64,000 bases of DNA. Source: Prescottella equi (GTDB lineage Bacteria > Actinomycetota > Actinomycetes > Mycobacteriales > Mycobacteriaceae). Positions 48,248 to 57,061 of this stretch are shown in pieces. The notes under the pieces are model-generated. The model saw only the letters and a list, made by a program, of their open reading frames with translations, made no database searches and was not told where the DNA came from. Where the stretch lies: assembly GCF_020171745.1 (NCBI RefSeq), contig NZ_JAIVAH010000017.1:1-64000 (forward strand), in the 5' to 3' direction. Made by a program: the position numbers and the translations under genes. Numbering within the stretch: the stretch's first letter is position 1; each line of letters starts with the position of its first letter.

Positions 48248-49600
48248 GTGTCTAATTCGCCGGAACTCGCAGATCTGAAGGTAACCTCGCCCGCGCTCAC
48301 CGCGGACGAGATCGACGCCGCTGCGGAGCGAATTGCGCACATTATCGATGCGACGCCGCTGCAGTTGAGCGAGCGGTTGTCGGCGCTGACCGGAGCCCGG
48401 GTCTACCTCAAGCGTGAGGACCTGCAGGTGGTCCGCTCGTACAAGCTGCGCGGCGCCTACAACCTGATCATGCAGCTCAGCGACGCCGAGCGCGCTGCCG
48501 GGGTGGTCGCTGCCAGCGCGGGTAACCATGCGCAGGGCGTTGCGTTCGCGTGCCGGGCGATGGAGATCAGCGGCCGGATCTACGTGCCGGCGAACACGCC
48601 CAAGCAGAAGCGCGACCGGATCATGGTCCACGGTGGTGGATTCGTCGAACTGATCCCGACGGGTGAAACCTACGACGCCGCGGCCGCCGCCGCAGCAGCG
48701 GATGTCGAGCGCACCGGCGCCACGATGGTGCCGCCGTTCGACGACGCGCGCACCGCGGCCGGTCAGGGCACCATCGCCGCCGAGATCCTCGAGCAGTTGG
48801 GGGAGGCGCCCGACAGTGTCGTCGTCCCGGTCGGTGGTGGCGGCTGCATCGCCGGCATCGCCACCTACCTGCACGAGCGTGCGCCCGAGACGACGATCGT
48901 CGGTGTCGAGCCGGTCGGCGCGGCGTCGATGACCGCGGCCCTCGTCGCCGGCGGCCCGGTCACCCTGCCCGACGTCGACCCGTTCGTCGACGGTGCGGCG
49001 GTCAAGCGCGTCGGTGATCTTCCGTACGCGGTGGTTTCCGCGCTCGGGGCGAGCGTCGTCTCGCACGCGTCGTTGCCGCTGGTGACGGGCACCCGCACGG
49101 GTCACGGTCCGGAACGCTTCGCGATGACGCAGGTCGACGAGGGTGCGATCTGCACGGCGATGCTGCAGCTGTATCAGAACGAGGGCATCATCGCCGAGCC
49201 CGCCGGGGCGCTGTCGGTGACGGCGCTCGGTCAGCTCGACGTCGAGCCGGGCAGCACCGTGGTGTGCCTGATCTCCGGTGGCAACAACGACGTGTCCCGC
49301 TACGGCGAGATCCTCGAGCGGTCGCTGGTCCACCTGGGGCTCAAGCACTACTTCCTCGTCGACTTCCCGCAGGAGCCGGGCGCGCTGCGCCGCTTCCTCG
49401 ACGAGGTCCTGGGACCGGACGACGACATCACGCTGTTCGAGTACGTCAAGCGCAACAACCGCGAGACCGGCGCCGCGCTCGTCGGTGTCGAACTGGGGTC
49501 GGCCGACGGACTGTCCGATCTGCTCGACCGCATGCGTACCTCGCGGATCGTCGTCGAGCAGCTCGAGCCGGGCTCGCCGGCGTACCGCTACCTCACGTAG
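48248..49600 (+). CDS. ilvA: Threonine dehydratase (threonine ammonia-lyase) IlvA
   Basis: Deaminates threonine to 2-oxobutyrate, the first step of isoleucine synthesis. The 450-residue product has PLP-binding Lys66 in RSYKLRGAYN, the glycine-rich phosphate loop GGGGCIAGI, and a C-terminal ACT-like regulatory segment (HYFLVDFPQEPGALRRFLDEVL) for feedback control. GTG 48248 gives the usual N-terminus. Its last eight bases overlap the convergent tetR gene. Confidence 0.93.
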   Translation: MSNSPELADLKVTSPALTADEIDAAAERIAHIIDATPLQLSERLSALTGARVYLKREDLQVVRSYKLRGAYNLIMQLSDAERAAGVVAASAGNHAQGVAFACRAMEISGRIYVPANTPKQKRDRIMVHGGGFVELIPTGETYDAAAAAAAADVERTGATMVPPFDDARTAAGQGTIAAEILEQLGEAPDSVVVPVGGGGCIAGIATYLHERAPETTIVGVEPVGAASMTAALVAGGPVTLPDVDPFVDGAAVKRVGDLPYAVVSALGASVVSHASLPLVTGTRTGHGPERFAMTQVDEGAICTAMLQLYQNEGIIAEPAGALSVTALGQLDVEPGSTVVCLISGGNNDVSRYGEILERSLVHLGLKHYFLVDFPQEPGALRRFLDEVLGPDDDITLFEYVKRNNRETGAALVGVELGSADGLSDLLDRMRTSRIVVEQLEPGSPAYRYLT

Positions 49601-50159
49601 CGGGGTTCTCGCCCGAACGATCCTTGCCCGCCGGGTCGGTGCCGAGCAGTCGGTCCACCACCCGGCGGTGCAGGTCCGGATCGGACTCGGGGAGCCCGAG
49701 CAGCGCCGCCAGATAGATGCCGTCGCCGACGAGACGGACGATCTCGGCCTGGACCGGGTCGTCGATCTCGGCGAGCAGTCCGTCGTCCCACGACCGCATC
49801 ACGTCGGCAAGCGCCTGCTGCACCTCGTCGTGCCGGCCGTCGGCGGTGCGCATCGCGGCGAGCATCGAGCGGTACAGCGTCATCTCGTCGGCCGACTCGG
49901 CGGGTGGGTACTGCAGGTAGATCTCGGACACCGTCCGTCCGCGGGCGACGGCGTCGGCCAGTTGCCGGTCCGAGCGGTCGCCGAGGCGTCGCACCATCCC
50001 GGCCAGTAGCGCCTCCTTGCTGGGGAAGTGGTAGAGCAGGCCGCCCTTGGACACCCCGGCGTCGGCCGCCACCGCCTCGAGCGTGACCTGTGCCGGTCCC
50101 TGCGTGAGCAGCAGGCTCTCGAGGGCGTCGAGGATGCGATCACTTGTGTCGGATGCCAT
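49593..50159 (-). CDS. TetR family repressor of the adjacent MFS exporter
   Basis: 188-residue TetR protein. The N-terminal domain reads DRILDALESLLLTQGPAQVTLEAVAADAGVS followed by KGGLLYHFPSKEAL. The C-terminal domain is all-helical with no assignable ligand. ATG 50159 (MASDTSD) is preferred over the ATG three codons upstream. The first copy of a repeated operator lies eight bases from this start, and the second near the divergent MFS gene, so it should repress both. It is convergent with ilvA, with overlapping 3' ends. Confidence 0.9.
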   Translation of the reverse strand: MASDTSDRILDALESLLLTQGPAQVTLEAVAADAGVSKGGLLYHFPSKEALLAGMVRRLGDRSDRQLADAVARGRTVSEIYLQYPPAESADEMTLYRSMLAAMRTADGRHDEVQQALADVMRSWDDGLLAEIDDPVQAEIVRLVGDGIYLAALLGLPESDPDLHRRVVDRLLGTDPAGKDRSGENPAT

Positions 50160-50166
50160 GAAAATC

Positions 50167-50230
50167 ACTGTACCGGCTGGACGGTTGACTGCTATTCTGG
50201 AGTCGCTACTGTACCGGCTGGACGGTTAAC
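50167..50230. promoter_or_regulatory. Twin TetR operators overlapping the MFS promoter
   Basis: TGTACCGGCTGGACGGTT occurs at 50169-50186 and 50210-50227, part of identical 20-base units starting at 50167 and 50208 (41 bp apart). Each contains the dyad ACCG-N6-CGGT. Between and over them lies a good promoter for the plus strand: TTGACT (50185-50190), 16 bases, TACTGT (50207-50212). Copy one touches the -35 and copy two covers the -10, a classic block on transcription. Confidence 0.82.
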
Positions 50231-50278
50231 TCCCCGGTCGGTTCCTGTTCATCAACCAGTTCGTGTGGGAGTGGAAGC

Positions 50279-51793
50279 ATGTCTGTGGGCACCGTGCGGG
50301 ATTCGCACGACGTGACGGCGAGCCGGAAGGACTGGCTCGGGCTGGTCGTGCTCGCCTTCGCCGTCCTGCTCATCTCGGTCGACGCGACGGTCCTCGACCT
50401 CGCGCTGCCGTTCATCAGTGAGGACCTCGAGCCGAGCAGCACGCAGCTGCTGTGGATCATCGACGTCTACTCGTTCGTGCTGGCGGGCCTGCTGGTCACC
50501 ATGGGCACCCTCGGCGACCGGATCGGCCGCCGCCGCCTGCTGCTGATCGGTGCGGTCGGGTTCGGTCTGGCATCGCTGATAGCGGCGTGGTCGTCGAGCC
50601 CGGAGATGCTGATCGCGGCGCGCGTGCTGCAGGGTGTCTCGGGAGCGACGCTCATGCCCGCGACGCTCGGCCTCATCCGCACCATGTTCGTGAACCCGCG
50701 TCAGCGCACCACCGCGATCGGCGTGTGGGGTGCGATGGCGGGCGGTGGCGCCGCGGCCGGCCCGCTCGTCGGCGGCTGGCTGCTCGAGCACTTCTGGTGG
50801 GGCTCGGTCTTCCTGATCAACATCCCGGTGATGGTGGGCCTCATCGTTCTCGGCCCGCTGGTGATTCCGGAGTCGAAGGACCCGAACCCGGGACGCTTCG
50901 ACCTGACCAGCGCCGGGTTGTCGATTGTCGCGATGATTCCGATGGTGTATGCGATCAAGGAGTCCGTGGTGCACGGCCCGACGTGGATCCTCACGGCGAT
51001 CGGCCTGGTGGGTGCGCTCGCCGCGTGGGTGTTCATTCGCCGGCAGCGGTCCCTGGCCCACCCGATGATCGACCTGTCGCTGTTCGCGCGGCCGGCGTTC
51101 TCCACTGCGGTGCTGACCAACCTGTTGTCGATCTTCGCGCTCGCCGGTGTGCTGTTCTTCGGTTCGCAGTACCTGCAGTTGGTACTCGGCTACCGGCCCC
51201 TCGAGGCCGGACTGTTGATGTTGCCGGGCACGCTGGTCAGCGCGTTCGCGTCGTTGGGCGCGGCGTGGCTGGTGCGCCGCTGGGAGCCGAGCCGGGTGCT
51301 CAGTGTCGGGCTCGTGGTCGCCGCATTCGGTGCCGCGGCGATGATCGCGTTGCGTGCGGACAGCGGTCCTCAGGCGTTCATCATCGGCTTCGTCCTCATC
51401 GGTGCGGGCGTCGGTGTGGCGCTCACCCTGACGTCGGATCTGGTCGTCAGCTCGGTCGAGCCGGAGCGGGCCGGCGCCGCGTCGGCGGTGTCGGAGACGG
51501 CGTACGAACTCGGTGTCGCCCTGGGCGTCGCGGTGCTCGGCAGCGTCGTGCTGGCAATCTTCCGCCGCGGACTCGACGTCTCGGCCCTCACTGCCGATCA
51601 GGCGCATGTCGCGCAGGGCACGCTCGGCGGCGCGGTCGAGGTGTCGCACGGGATGCCGGCCGGTCAGGCCGAGGCCTTCGTCGACGGGGCGCAGGCCGCG
51701 TTCGTCGACGGCATGCACATCGCGGCCGGAGCAACGTCGATCATTCTCCTGGCAACGGCAATCCTCGTGGCGCGCATGCTTCGTCGCATCTGA
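50279..51793 (+). CDS. MFS drug exporter, DHA2 family (14 helices)
   Basis: 504-residue proton-coupled efflux protein. Hydrophobic segments fit 14 helices. The N-terminal motif LISVDATVLDLALPFISEDL, motif A GDRIGRRRLLL and motif C-like GPLVGGWLLEHFWW are those of the EmrB/QacA (DHA2) group. Likely substrates are lipophilic cations or antibiotics. It is driven by the operator-covered promoter upstream and controlled by the divergent TetR. A strong terminator follows. Confidence 0.92.
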   Translation: MSVGTVRDSHDVTASRKDWLGLVVLAFAVLLISVDATVLDLALPFISEDLEPSSTQLLWIIDVYSFVLAGLLVTMGTLGDRIGRRRLLLIGAVGFGLASLIAAWSSSPEMLIAARVLQGVSGATLMPATLGLIRTMFVNPRQRTTAIGVWGAMAGGGAAAGPLVGGWLLEHFWWGSVFLINIPVMVGLIVLGPLVIPESKDPNPGRFDLTSAGLSIVAMIPMVYAIKESVVHGPTWILTAIGLVGALAAWVFIRRQRSLAHPMIDLSLFARPAFSTAVLTNLLSIFALAGVLFFGSQYLQLVLGYRPLEAGLLMLPGTLVSAFASLGAAWLVRRWEPSRVLSVGLVVAAFGAAAMIALRADSGPQAFIIGFVLIGAGVGVALTLTSDLVVSSVEPERAGAASAVSETAYELGVALGVAVLGSVVLAIFRRGLDVSALTADQAHVAQGTLGGAVEVSHGMPAGQAEAFVDGAQAAFVDGMHIAAGATSIILLATAILVARMLRRI

Positions 51794-51808
51794 CGTGTAA
51801 CACCGCAG

Positions 51809-51839
51809 CGGCCCGCTCGATTCACTATCGAGCGGGCCG
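51809..51839 (+). terminator. Intrinsic terminator after the MFS gene
   Basis: CGGCCCGCTCGAT (51809-51821) and ATCGAGCGGGCCG (51827-51839) form a perfect 13-bp stem with a 5-base loop, 15 bases beyond the MFS stop. Only TT follows, which is usual for GC-rich actinobacterial terminators. Confidence 0.8.
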
Positions 51840-52247
51840 TTCGCGTATGTGCGCCACGTCACATCGTTAGCGAGAATCGTCAAGCGTCGCAGCCCAGTAC
51901 GGCGCCGCTCCACACTTCGGGCGAGTTGGTTCGAGCTGCGCTCGGCGAATGATTCTGGTGCGCAGCGAGTTTGGACTGCAGTCCAAAGGGATGAATCTGC
52001 GGGTGAAATGGTTGAATCTTTCGCTATCACCCTGACCTTTCACCCTCTGCATTCGGGATTGTCGAGTTCCGTTGAAGCGCAGTGGATTTCGCGTGGGTGA
52101 AAGCTGGGGTGAAGCTCTGTGGATGGGTTCTTCGGGCGCAGGACATGTACTACCGATTGTGTTTGTATGTCCCGCGTCGGGGTGATTGTCCATGTCATCC
52201 ATCGCTCGCTGCCGAATCCGGCCGGGCGTCCATAAGAAGGGCCTCAA
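51840..52247 (+). promoter_or_regulatory. Control region upstream of the first giant surface protein
   Basis: About 400 bases without a gene. Two dyads stand out. TTTGGACTGCAGTCCAAA at 51970-51987 is an 18-bp perfect palindrome. CTTTCACCC (52037-52045) and GGGTGAAAG (52095-52103) are exact complements 49 bases apart, with further TGAAA and GGGTGAA half-copies around them. Base composition is AT-richer than in the genes. GTCCATAAGAAGGGCC lies before the ATG. No promoter could be fixed, but dedicated regulation is likely. Confidence 0.6.
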
Positions 52248-55200
52248 ATGGTGAGGTTGAGCGGCGCCCTGCGCAGGGGCGTCATCCGAACTGTGGTCAT
52301 GGCCATGTTGGCCGCCATGGTTACGATTACGACCGCGACGGTCGGCGCAGGGACCGCGGCAGCGGCGGAGGCGCTGAGTTGCGATGTGCTCTACGCGGTC
52401 AACAACAACGATTCGAATGCGTATCGAATCAATCAGGCCGACGGCAAGGCTACGGCCGATTTCAAGTTGAAGACGAGCAGCCCTAACCAGTTGGGAATCG
52501 GGGTCGGGGGCGCGTACGCGGTCTACACGGATCAGAACAAGATCTACAAGTACAACGCAAGCACCGGAGAAACGTCGGAAACCAATCGTCCGAGCGGCTA
52601 TCAGACGTTTCAGGGTGCCGTGAACCCGAAGAACGGTTTGTACTATTTCGGCGGATACGTCGATAACGGCGGATTCAAGTACGGCGTCTACGACCCTGGC
52701 ACCAATTCCGTCGTGCCCGGCGACGTGAAGGTGAATGTCACTACGTCGCGGCCTGGCACCAACGGAGACATCGCGTTCGATGCGGCCGGCAACCTCTACA
52801 TCGTGTCGTCGGGAAGCGGTGAGGGCCTGGTCTACTCGGTTCCCGGGCCGATCAACGCGAACTCGACGGTGACGGCAACGGCAACCACGGGCAAGTCGAA
52901 GGCGTTCGCAAGCGCAACCTCGATCGCCTTCGGTTCCGACGGATACCTGTACGTCGGCAGGACCGGAAGCAAAGATTTGACTCGCGTCGACCCGGCGACC
53001 GGTGCGACCGTCAAGACCTTGAGCAGCATGGAAATGTACGACCTCGGCTCGTGCAGCGACCCGTACTCGATCGAGTTGCGTAAGGACCTTCCGGCGGGGC
53101 GTGTCGCGGACGGTGACCAGTTCTTACTCGAGGTAACCGGCGGCGGAGTCAGCACTGGCAATACCGCAACGACCACGGGAAGCGCCACGGGTGTCCAGCC
53201 GGTCAAGGTGGGACCGCTCTTGGGGCTTCCCGGTACCGAGTACACCATCAAGGAGACGGCGAAGAACGGTGCGGATCTCGCCAACTACAACGTGACCTGG
53301 CAGTGTCTCGACGCGAAGACCAACGCGAAGCTGTCGAACGGCGCCGGCGCATCCGGCAAGGTGTCGCTTCCCAGCACGAAGGGTGGTGCGAGTGTCATCT
53401 GCACCTTCACCAACGGGTCCCTGAAGTCCGGTCTCGCCCTGGAGAAGACGGCCGCGCCGAACGCTCCGGCAGATTTCAAGGTCGGCAAGACGATCACCTA
53501 CAGCTTCAAGATGACCAACACCGGCGATGTGACGCTCAAAGACGTCAAGCCGGTCGAGAAGGCGTTCTCCGGCAAGGCGCAGATGTCGGACTTCTCCTGC
53601 CCCGATGGCGCGAAGTCGTTGGCGGCCAAGGCTTCCGTGACCTGTACCGCGACCTATGTCCTCCAGCAGGAGGACATCGACCGCGGGACTCTCGACAACA
53701 CCGCGACCGCGACCGGCACGGATCCGGGTGGCAAGCCGGTGAACTCGGACGAGTCGAAGGTCCCGCTCAAGGGTGGTCCGACCACGCCCGGTATCTCGAT
53801 CGAGAAGACCGCGTCGCCCAAGTCTGCCGAGAGCTACAAGCTGGGCCAGACGATCAAGTACAGCTTCAAGGTCACCAACACCGGTGACGTGACGTTGCGG
53901 AACATCAAGGTGAACGAGGGATCGTTCACGGGTGCCGGCCCGCTGTCGGCGGTCGAGTGCCCCGCGACGGCAGCGTCTCTCGCACCGAAGACGTCGGTGA
54001 CGTGCACGGCGGAGTACACGCTGACGCAGAAGGACATCGACAACGGAAAGATCGAGAACTCGGCGACCGCCACGGGCACACCGCCGGGCACCGACACGCC
54101 GATCGTCTCCCCTCCGGGCAAGGAGATCGTCGAGGGAAATCCCGCCAAGTCGCTGTCACTGGTGAAGGACGCGTCGCCGTCGACCACCGCGGATTACAAG
54201 GTGGACCAGGAGATCTCGTACTCGTTCCTGATCAAGAACACCGGTGACGTGACACTGACCGACGTGCATCCGAACGAGACGAACTTCTCGGGTTCGGGCG
54301 ACATGTCGGCGTTCGACTGCCCGGCGGGCGCGGCGTCGCTGGCGCCGGGTGCGTCGGTGACCTGCACGGCGAAGTACACGCTGACGCAGGCCGACATCGA
54401 TGCCGGCAAGTTGGAGAACACCGCCACCGCGACGGGCACCCCGCCGTCGGGCGGGCCGGTCACGTCGAATCCGTCGGACAAGACGCTCTCGGGCGAGCCG
54501 AAGCCGGCGATCAGCCTGGAGAAGACTGCGTCACCTGCTGATCCCGACGAGTTCCAGGTGGGCAAGACCGTCACCTACACGTTCACGATGACGAACACCG
54601 GCAACGTGACGCTGACGAACGTCGTGCCCAACGAGGTGTCGTTCACGGGCGACAAGTCCAAGTTGAGTGCCTTCGATTGCCCGGACAAGTCGAAGCCGTT
54701 GGCTCCCAACGCCTCCGTGAAGTGCACCGCCACGTACACGCTGACCCAGGCGGACGTGGACCGGGGCAAGCTCGACAACGTCGCGACGGCGACGGGCACT
54801 CCGCCGTCGGGTGGTCCGGTCACGTCCGAAGAGGACGACGCGAAGCTGACTGGCAACCAGAAGCCGAACCTCGAGATCGTCAAGACCGCGTCGCCCAACG
54901 GCGTCTCGGACTTCAAGGTCGGCCAGAAGGTCACCTACACCTTCGACATCACCAACACGGGCAACCAGACCCTGACGAACGTCAAGGTCGTCGAAGGCGC
55001 GTTCACCGGCAGCGGTGAGCTCTCCGACGTGTCCTGCCCGGACGGTGCCAAGTCCATGGCGCCGGGTGCCAAGGTGCAGTGCACGGCGACGTACGAGCTG
55101 ACGCAGGCCGACATCAACGCGGGCAAGCTCGACAACGCCGCGACCGCGACCGGCACGCCCCCGGGGACCGACGAGCCGATCGAGTCCCCGCAGGACGAGG

Positions 55201-57005
55201 AGAACCTCGCCGGCGATCCCAAGTCGGCGCTGAAGCTCGAGAAGACCGCGGAGCCGCGGGAGAACGTCAAGGTGAACGACACCGTCACCTACAAGTTCAC
55301 GATCACCAACACCGGTGATCAGACCCTGAAGGACGTCGGCGTCAAGGAGAACGAGTTCTCCGGCAAGGGAACGCTGTCCGCGATCACCTGCCCGGACGAT
55401 GCCAAGAAGCTGGATCCCGGCAAGTCGGTGACCTGTGAGGCCACCTACACGTTCACCGTCGACGACATGAACGTCGGCACGGTCGAGAACACCGCCACGG
55501 CGACCGGAACCCCGCCGTCGGGAACGCCGATCGAGTCCGATCCGTCGAACGTCGACGTCACCGGTAAGCAGGCGCCTCAGCTCGAGGTCGTCAAGTCTGC
55601 GTCGCTGACGAGCCTGGACGGCTTCAAGGCCGGCGCGAAGGTGAAGTACTCCTTCGCGGTCACCAACACCGGCAACGTCACGATGGCGAACGTCACGATC
55701 AAGGAGGGTGACTTCTCCGGTACCGGCACGATCACCGAGATGACGTGCCCGGACGAGGCGAAGTCGCTGGCGCCGAACGAGCAGGTGACCTGCACGGCGC
55801 TGTACGAGCTGACCCAGGCCGACGTCGATGCCGGCAAGGTGGACAACACTGCGACCGCGACCGGCACGCCGCCGGGCACCGACACGCCGATCGAGTCGCC
55901 GCCGTCGGACGGTGGGATCGAGGGCACTCCGAACCCGGACCTGTCGATCGTGAAGACCGCGTCGATCTCCGATTCGTCGGAGTTCAAGGTGGGCAAGGAG
56001 ATCACCTACTCGTTCGTGATCACGAACACCGGTGACGTGACGCTCACCGACGTTCGCCCGAACGAGAAGTCCTTCACCGGTTCCGGCCCGATGTCGGATC
56101 CGATCTGTGAGGCGGGCGCGAGCTCGTTGGCGCCGAACGATTCGGTGAACTGCACGGCGACATACACGCTCACGCAGGCCGACATCGACAACGGCAAGCT
56201 CGACAACGTCGCGACCGCGACCGGCACCACGCCGGGCAAGGAACCGATCGAGTCGCCGGAGTCGCAGGTGTCGCTGCCGGGTCATCCGCATCCGGGCATC
56301 AGCATTGTCAAGAAGGCGAACCCGCGCGAGAAGGTGAAGCTGGGGCAGGAGGTCACCTACCGGTTCGTGATCACCAACGTCGGTGACGTCACGCTGAAGG
56401 ACGTCAAGGTGAACGAGGGCGAGTTCACCGGCACCGGGACCATGTCGGCGATCACCTGCCCCGATGGTGCGAAGTCGCTGGCACCGAAGGATTCGGTGGC
56501 CTGCACCGCGACGTACGTCGTGACCAGGGCCGACGTCAAGGCCGGTCGCATCGACAACGTTGCGACCGCGACGGGCACGAACCCGAAGGGTGACGACGTC
56601 GTGTCGGAGCCGTCGAACGAGACGGTGACGCCGGACAAGTCGAGCTTCCCGGGTCTGATCATCATTCCGATCATTCCGGGGCTCCTGACGGGCTCGCTCG
56701 GCTCGACCGGGTCGACGGGATCTGCGGGTGAGCCGGCGGGGACCGATACTCCGGTCATCGATGGCAACCCCACCGGTGAGGGCAACCAGCCGGGACAGGG
56801 CCCGGGCACGGGCACGGACGCCGAGAACCAGGCGTCGAATCCCAAGGGCGGACTGATCGATTCCGGTCTGGGCGCCGACGGTGACGGCGGACTGAACGCC
56901 GGTCTCGTCGCCGGGGGACTGGCGCTGCTGGTCGCCGCGGGCGGTGTGCTGGTCCTGGCACTGCGCAGGCGCAAGGCCGAGGAAGGTGATGTCACGGATC
57001 TGTGA
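52248..57005 (+). CDS. Giant surface protein with beta-propeller-like head and nine DUF7507 repeats
   Basis: 1585 residues. A signal peptide (cleaved near GTAAAAEA, about residue 41) is followed by a 230-residue head rich in short beta repeats (LYAVNNNDSNAYRI, GYAVYTDQ-like strands, AGNLYIVSSG, DGYLYVGRTG) resembling DUF6923/propeller domains. A prealbumin-like domain comes next (about 272-392). Then nine repeats of about 117-120 residues (395-1463) each read EKTASP, KVG..TYSF..TNTGDVTL, a Cys pair and NTATATGTPP. The end is GLIIIPI, a Gly/Ser/Thr/Pro spacer, LIDSG at 1536-1540, one membrane helix and RRRK. There is no LPXTG. Probably a wall-linked stalk; function unknown. Confidence 0.85.
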   Translation: MVRLSGALRRGVIRTVVMAMLAAMVTITTATVGAGTAAAAEALSCDVLYAVNNNDSNAYRINQADGKATADFKLKTSSPNQLGIGVGGAYAVYTDQNKIYKYNASTGETSETNRPSGYQTFQGAVNPKNGLYYFGGYVDNGGFKYGVYDPGTNSVVPGDVKVNVTTSRPGTNGDIAFDAAGNLYIVSSGSGEGLVYSVPGPINANSTVTATATTGKSKAFASATSIAFGSDGYLYVGRTGSKDLTRVDPATGATVKTLSSMEMYDLGSCSDPYSIELRKDLPAGRVADGDQFLLEVTGGGVSTGNTATTTGSATGVQPVKVGPLLGLPGTEYTIKETAKNGADLANYNVTWQCLDAKTNAKLSNGAGASGKVSLPSTKGGASVICTFTNGSLKSGLALEKTAAPNAPADFKVGKTITYSFKMTNTGDVTLKDVKPVEKAFSGKAQMSDFSCPDGAKSLAAKASVTCTATYVLQQEDIDRGTLDNTATATGTDPGGKPVNSDESKVPLKGGPTTPGISIEKTASPKSAESYKLGQTIKYSFKVTNTGDVTLRNIKVNEGSFTGAGPLSAVECPATAASLAPKTSVTCTAEYTLTQKDIDNGKIENSATATGTPPGTDTPIVSPPGKEIVEGNPAKSLSLVKDASPSTTADYKVDQEISYSFLIKNTGDVTLTDVHPNETNFSGSGDMSAFDCPAGAASLAPGASVTCTAKYTLTQADIDAGKLENTATATGTPPSGGPVTSNPSDKTLSGEPKPAISLEKTASPADPDEFQVGKTVTYTFTMTNTGNVTLTNVVPNEVSFTGDKSKLSAFDCPDKSKPLAPNASVKCTATYTLTQADVDRGKLDNVATATGTPPSGGPVTSEEDDAKLTGNQKPNLEIVKTASPNGVSDFKVGQKVTYTFDITNTGNQTLTNVKVVEGAFTGSGELSDVSCPDGAKSMAPGAKVQCTATYELTQADINAGKLDNAATATGTPPGTDEPIESPQDEENLAGDPKSALKLEKTAEPRENVKVNDTVTYKFTITNTGDQTLKDVGVKENEFSGKGTLSAITCPDDAKKLDPGKSVTCEATYTFTVDDMNVGTVENTATATGTPPSGTPIESDPSNVDVTGKQAPQLEVVKSASLTSLDGFKAGAKVKYSFAVTNTGNVTMANVTIKEGDFSGTGTITEMTCPDEAKSLAPNEQVTCTALYELTQADVDAGKVDNTATATGTPPGTDTPIESPPSDGGIEGTPNPDLSIVKTASISDSSEFKVGKEITYSFVITNTGDVTLTDVRPNEKSFTGSGPMSDPICEAGASSLAPNDSVNCTATYTLTQADIDNGKLDNVATATGTTPGKEPIESPESQVSLPGHPHPGISIVKKANPREKVKLGQEVTYRFVITNVGDVTLKDVKVNEGEFTGTGTMSAITCPDGAKSLAPKDSVACTATYVVTRADVKAGRIDNVATATGTNPKGDDVVSEPSNETVTPDKSSFPGLIIIPIIPGLLTGSLGSTGSTGSAGEPAGTDTPVIDGNPTGEGNQPGQGPGTGTDAENQASNPKGGLIDSGLGADGDGGLNAGLVAGGLALLVAAGGVLVLALRRRKAEEGDVTDL
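53430..56640 (+). repeat. Nine in-gene DUF7507 repeats (about 355-bp period)
   Basis: Repeat units begin near 53430, 53790, 54150, 54508, 54868, 55228, 55579, 55939 and 56296. Each encodes a beta-sandwich unit with two conserved cysteines (CPDGAKS-type and VTCTATY) and ends NTATATGTPP followed by a Pro/Ser/Glu-rich linker. Units 6 and 9 are shorter at the start (RENVKVN, REKVKLG). The regular spacing and strong similarity suggest growth by duplication. Confidence 0.9.
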
Positions 57006-57022
57006 TGATCACTGACGATTGA

Positions 57023-57061
57023 CAGGGTGGCCCGAGACGATGTTCGTCTCGGGCCACCCTG
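57023..57061 (+). terminator. Intrinsic terminator between the two giant genes
   Basis: A perfect 18-bp stem (CAGGGTGGCCCGAGACGA and complement) with a three-base loop lies 17 bases after the stop of the first giant gene, followed by CTTCTG. It makes the two giant genes separate transcription units. Confidence 0.88.

Noticed and set aside
53430-56640. CRISPR-like reading of the regular repeats
   Set aside because: The repeats are about 355 bp protein-coding units with the frame kept; no short identical repeats with unique spacers.
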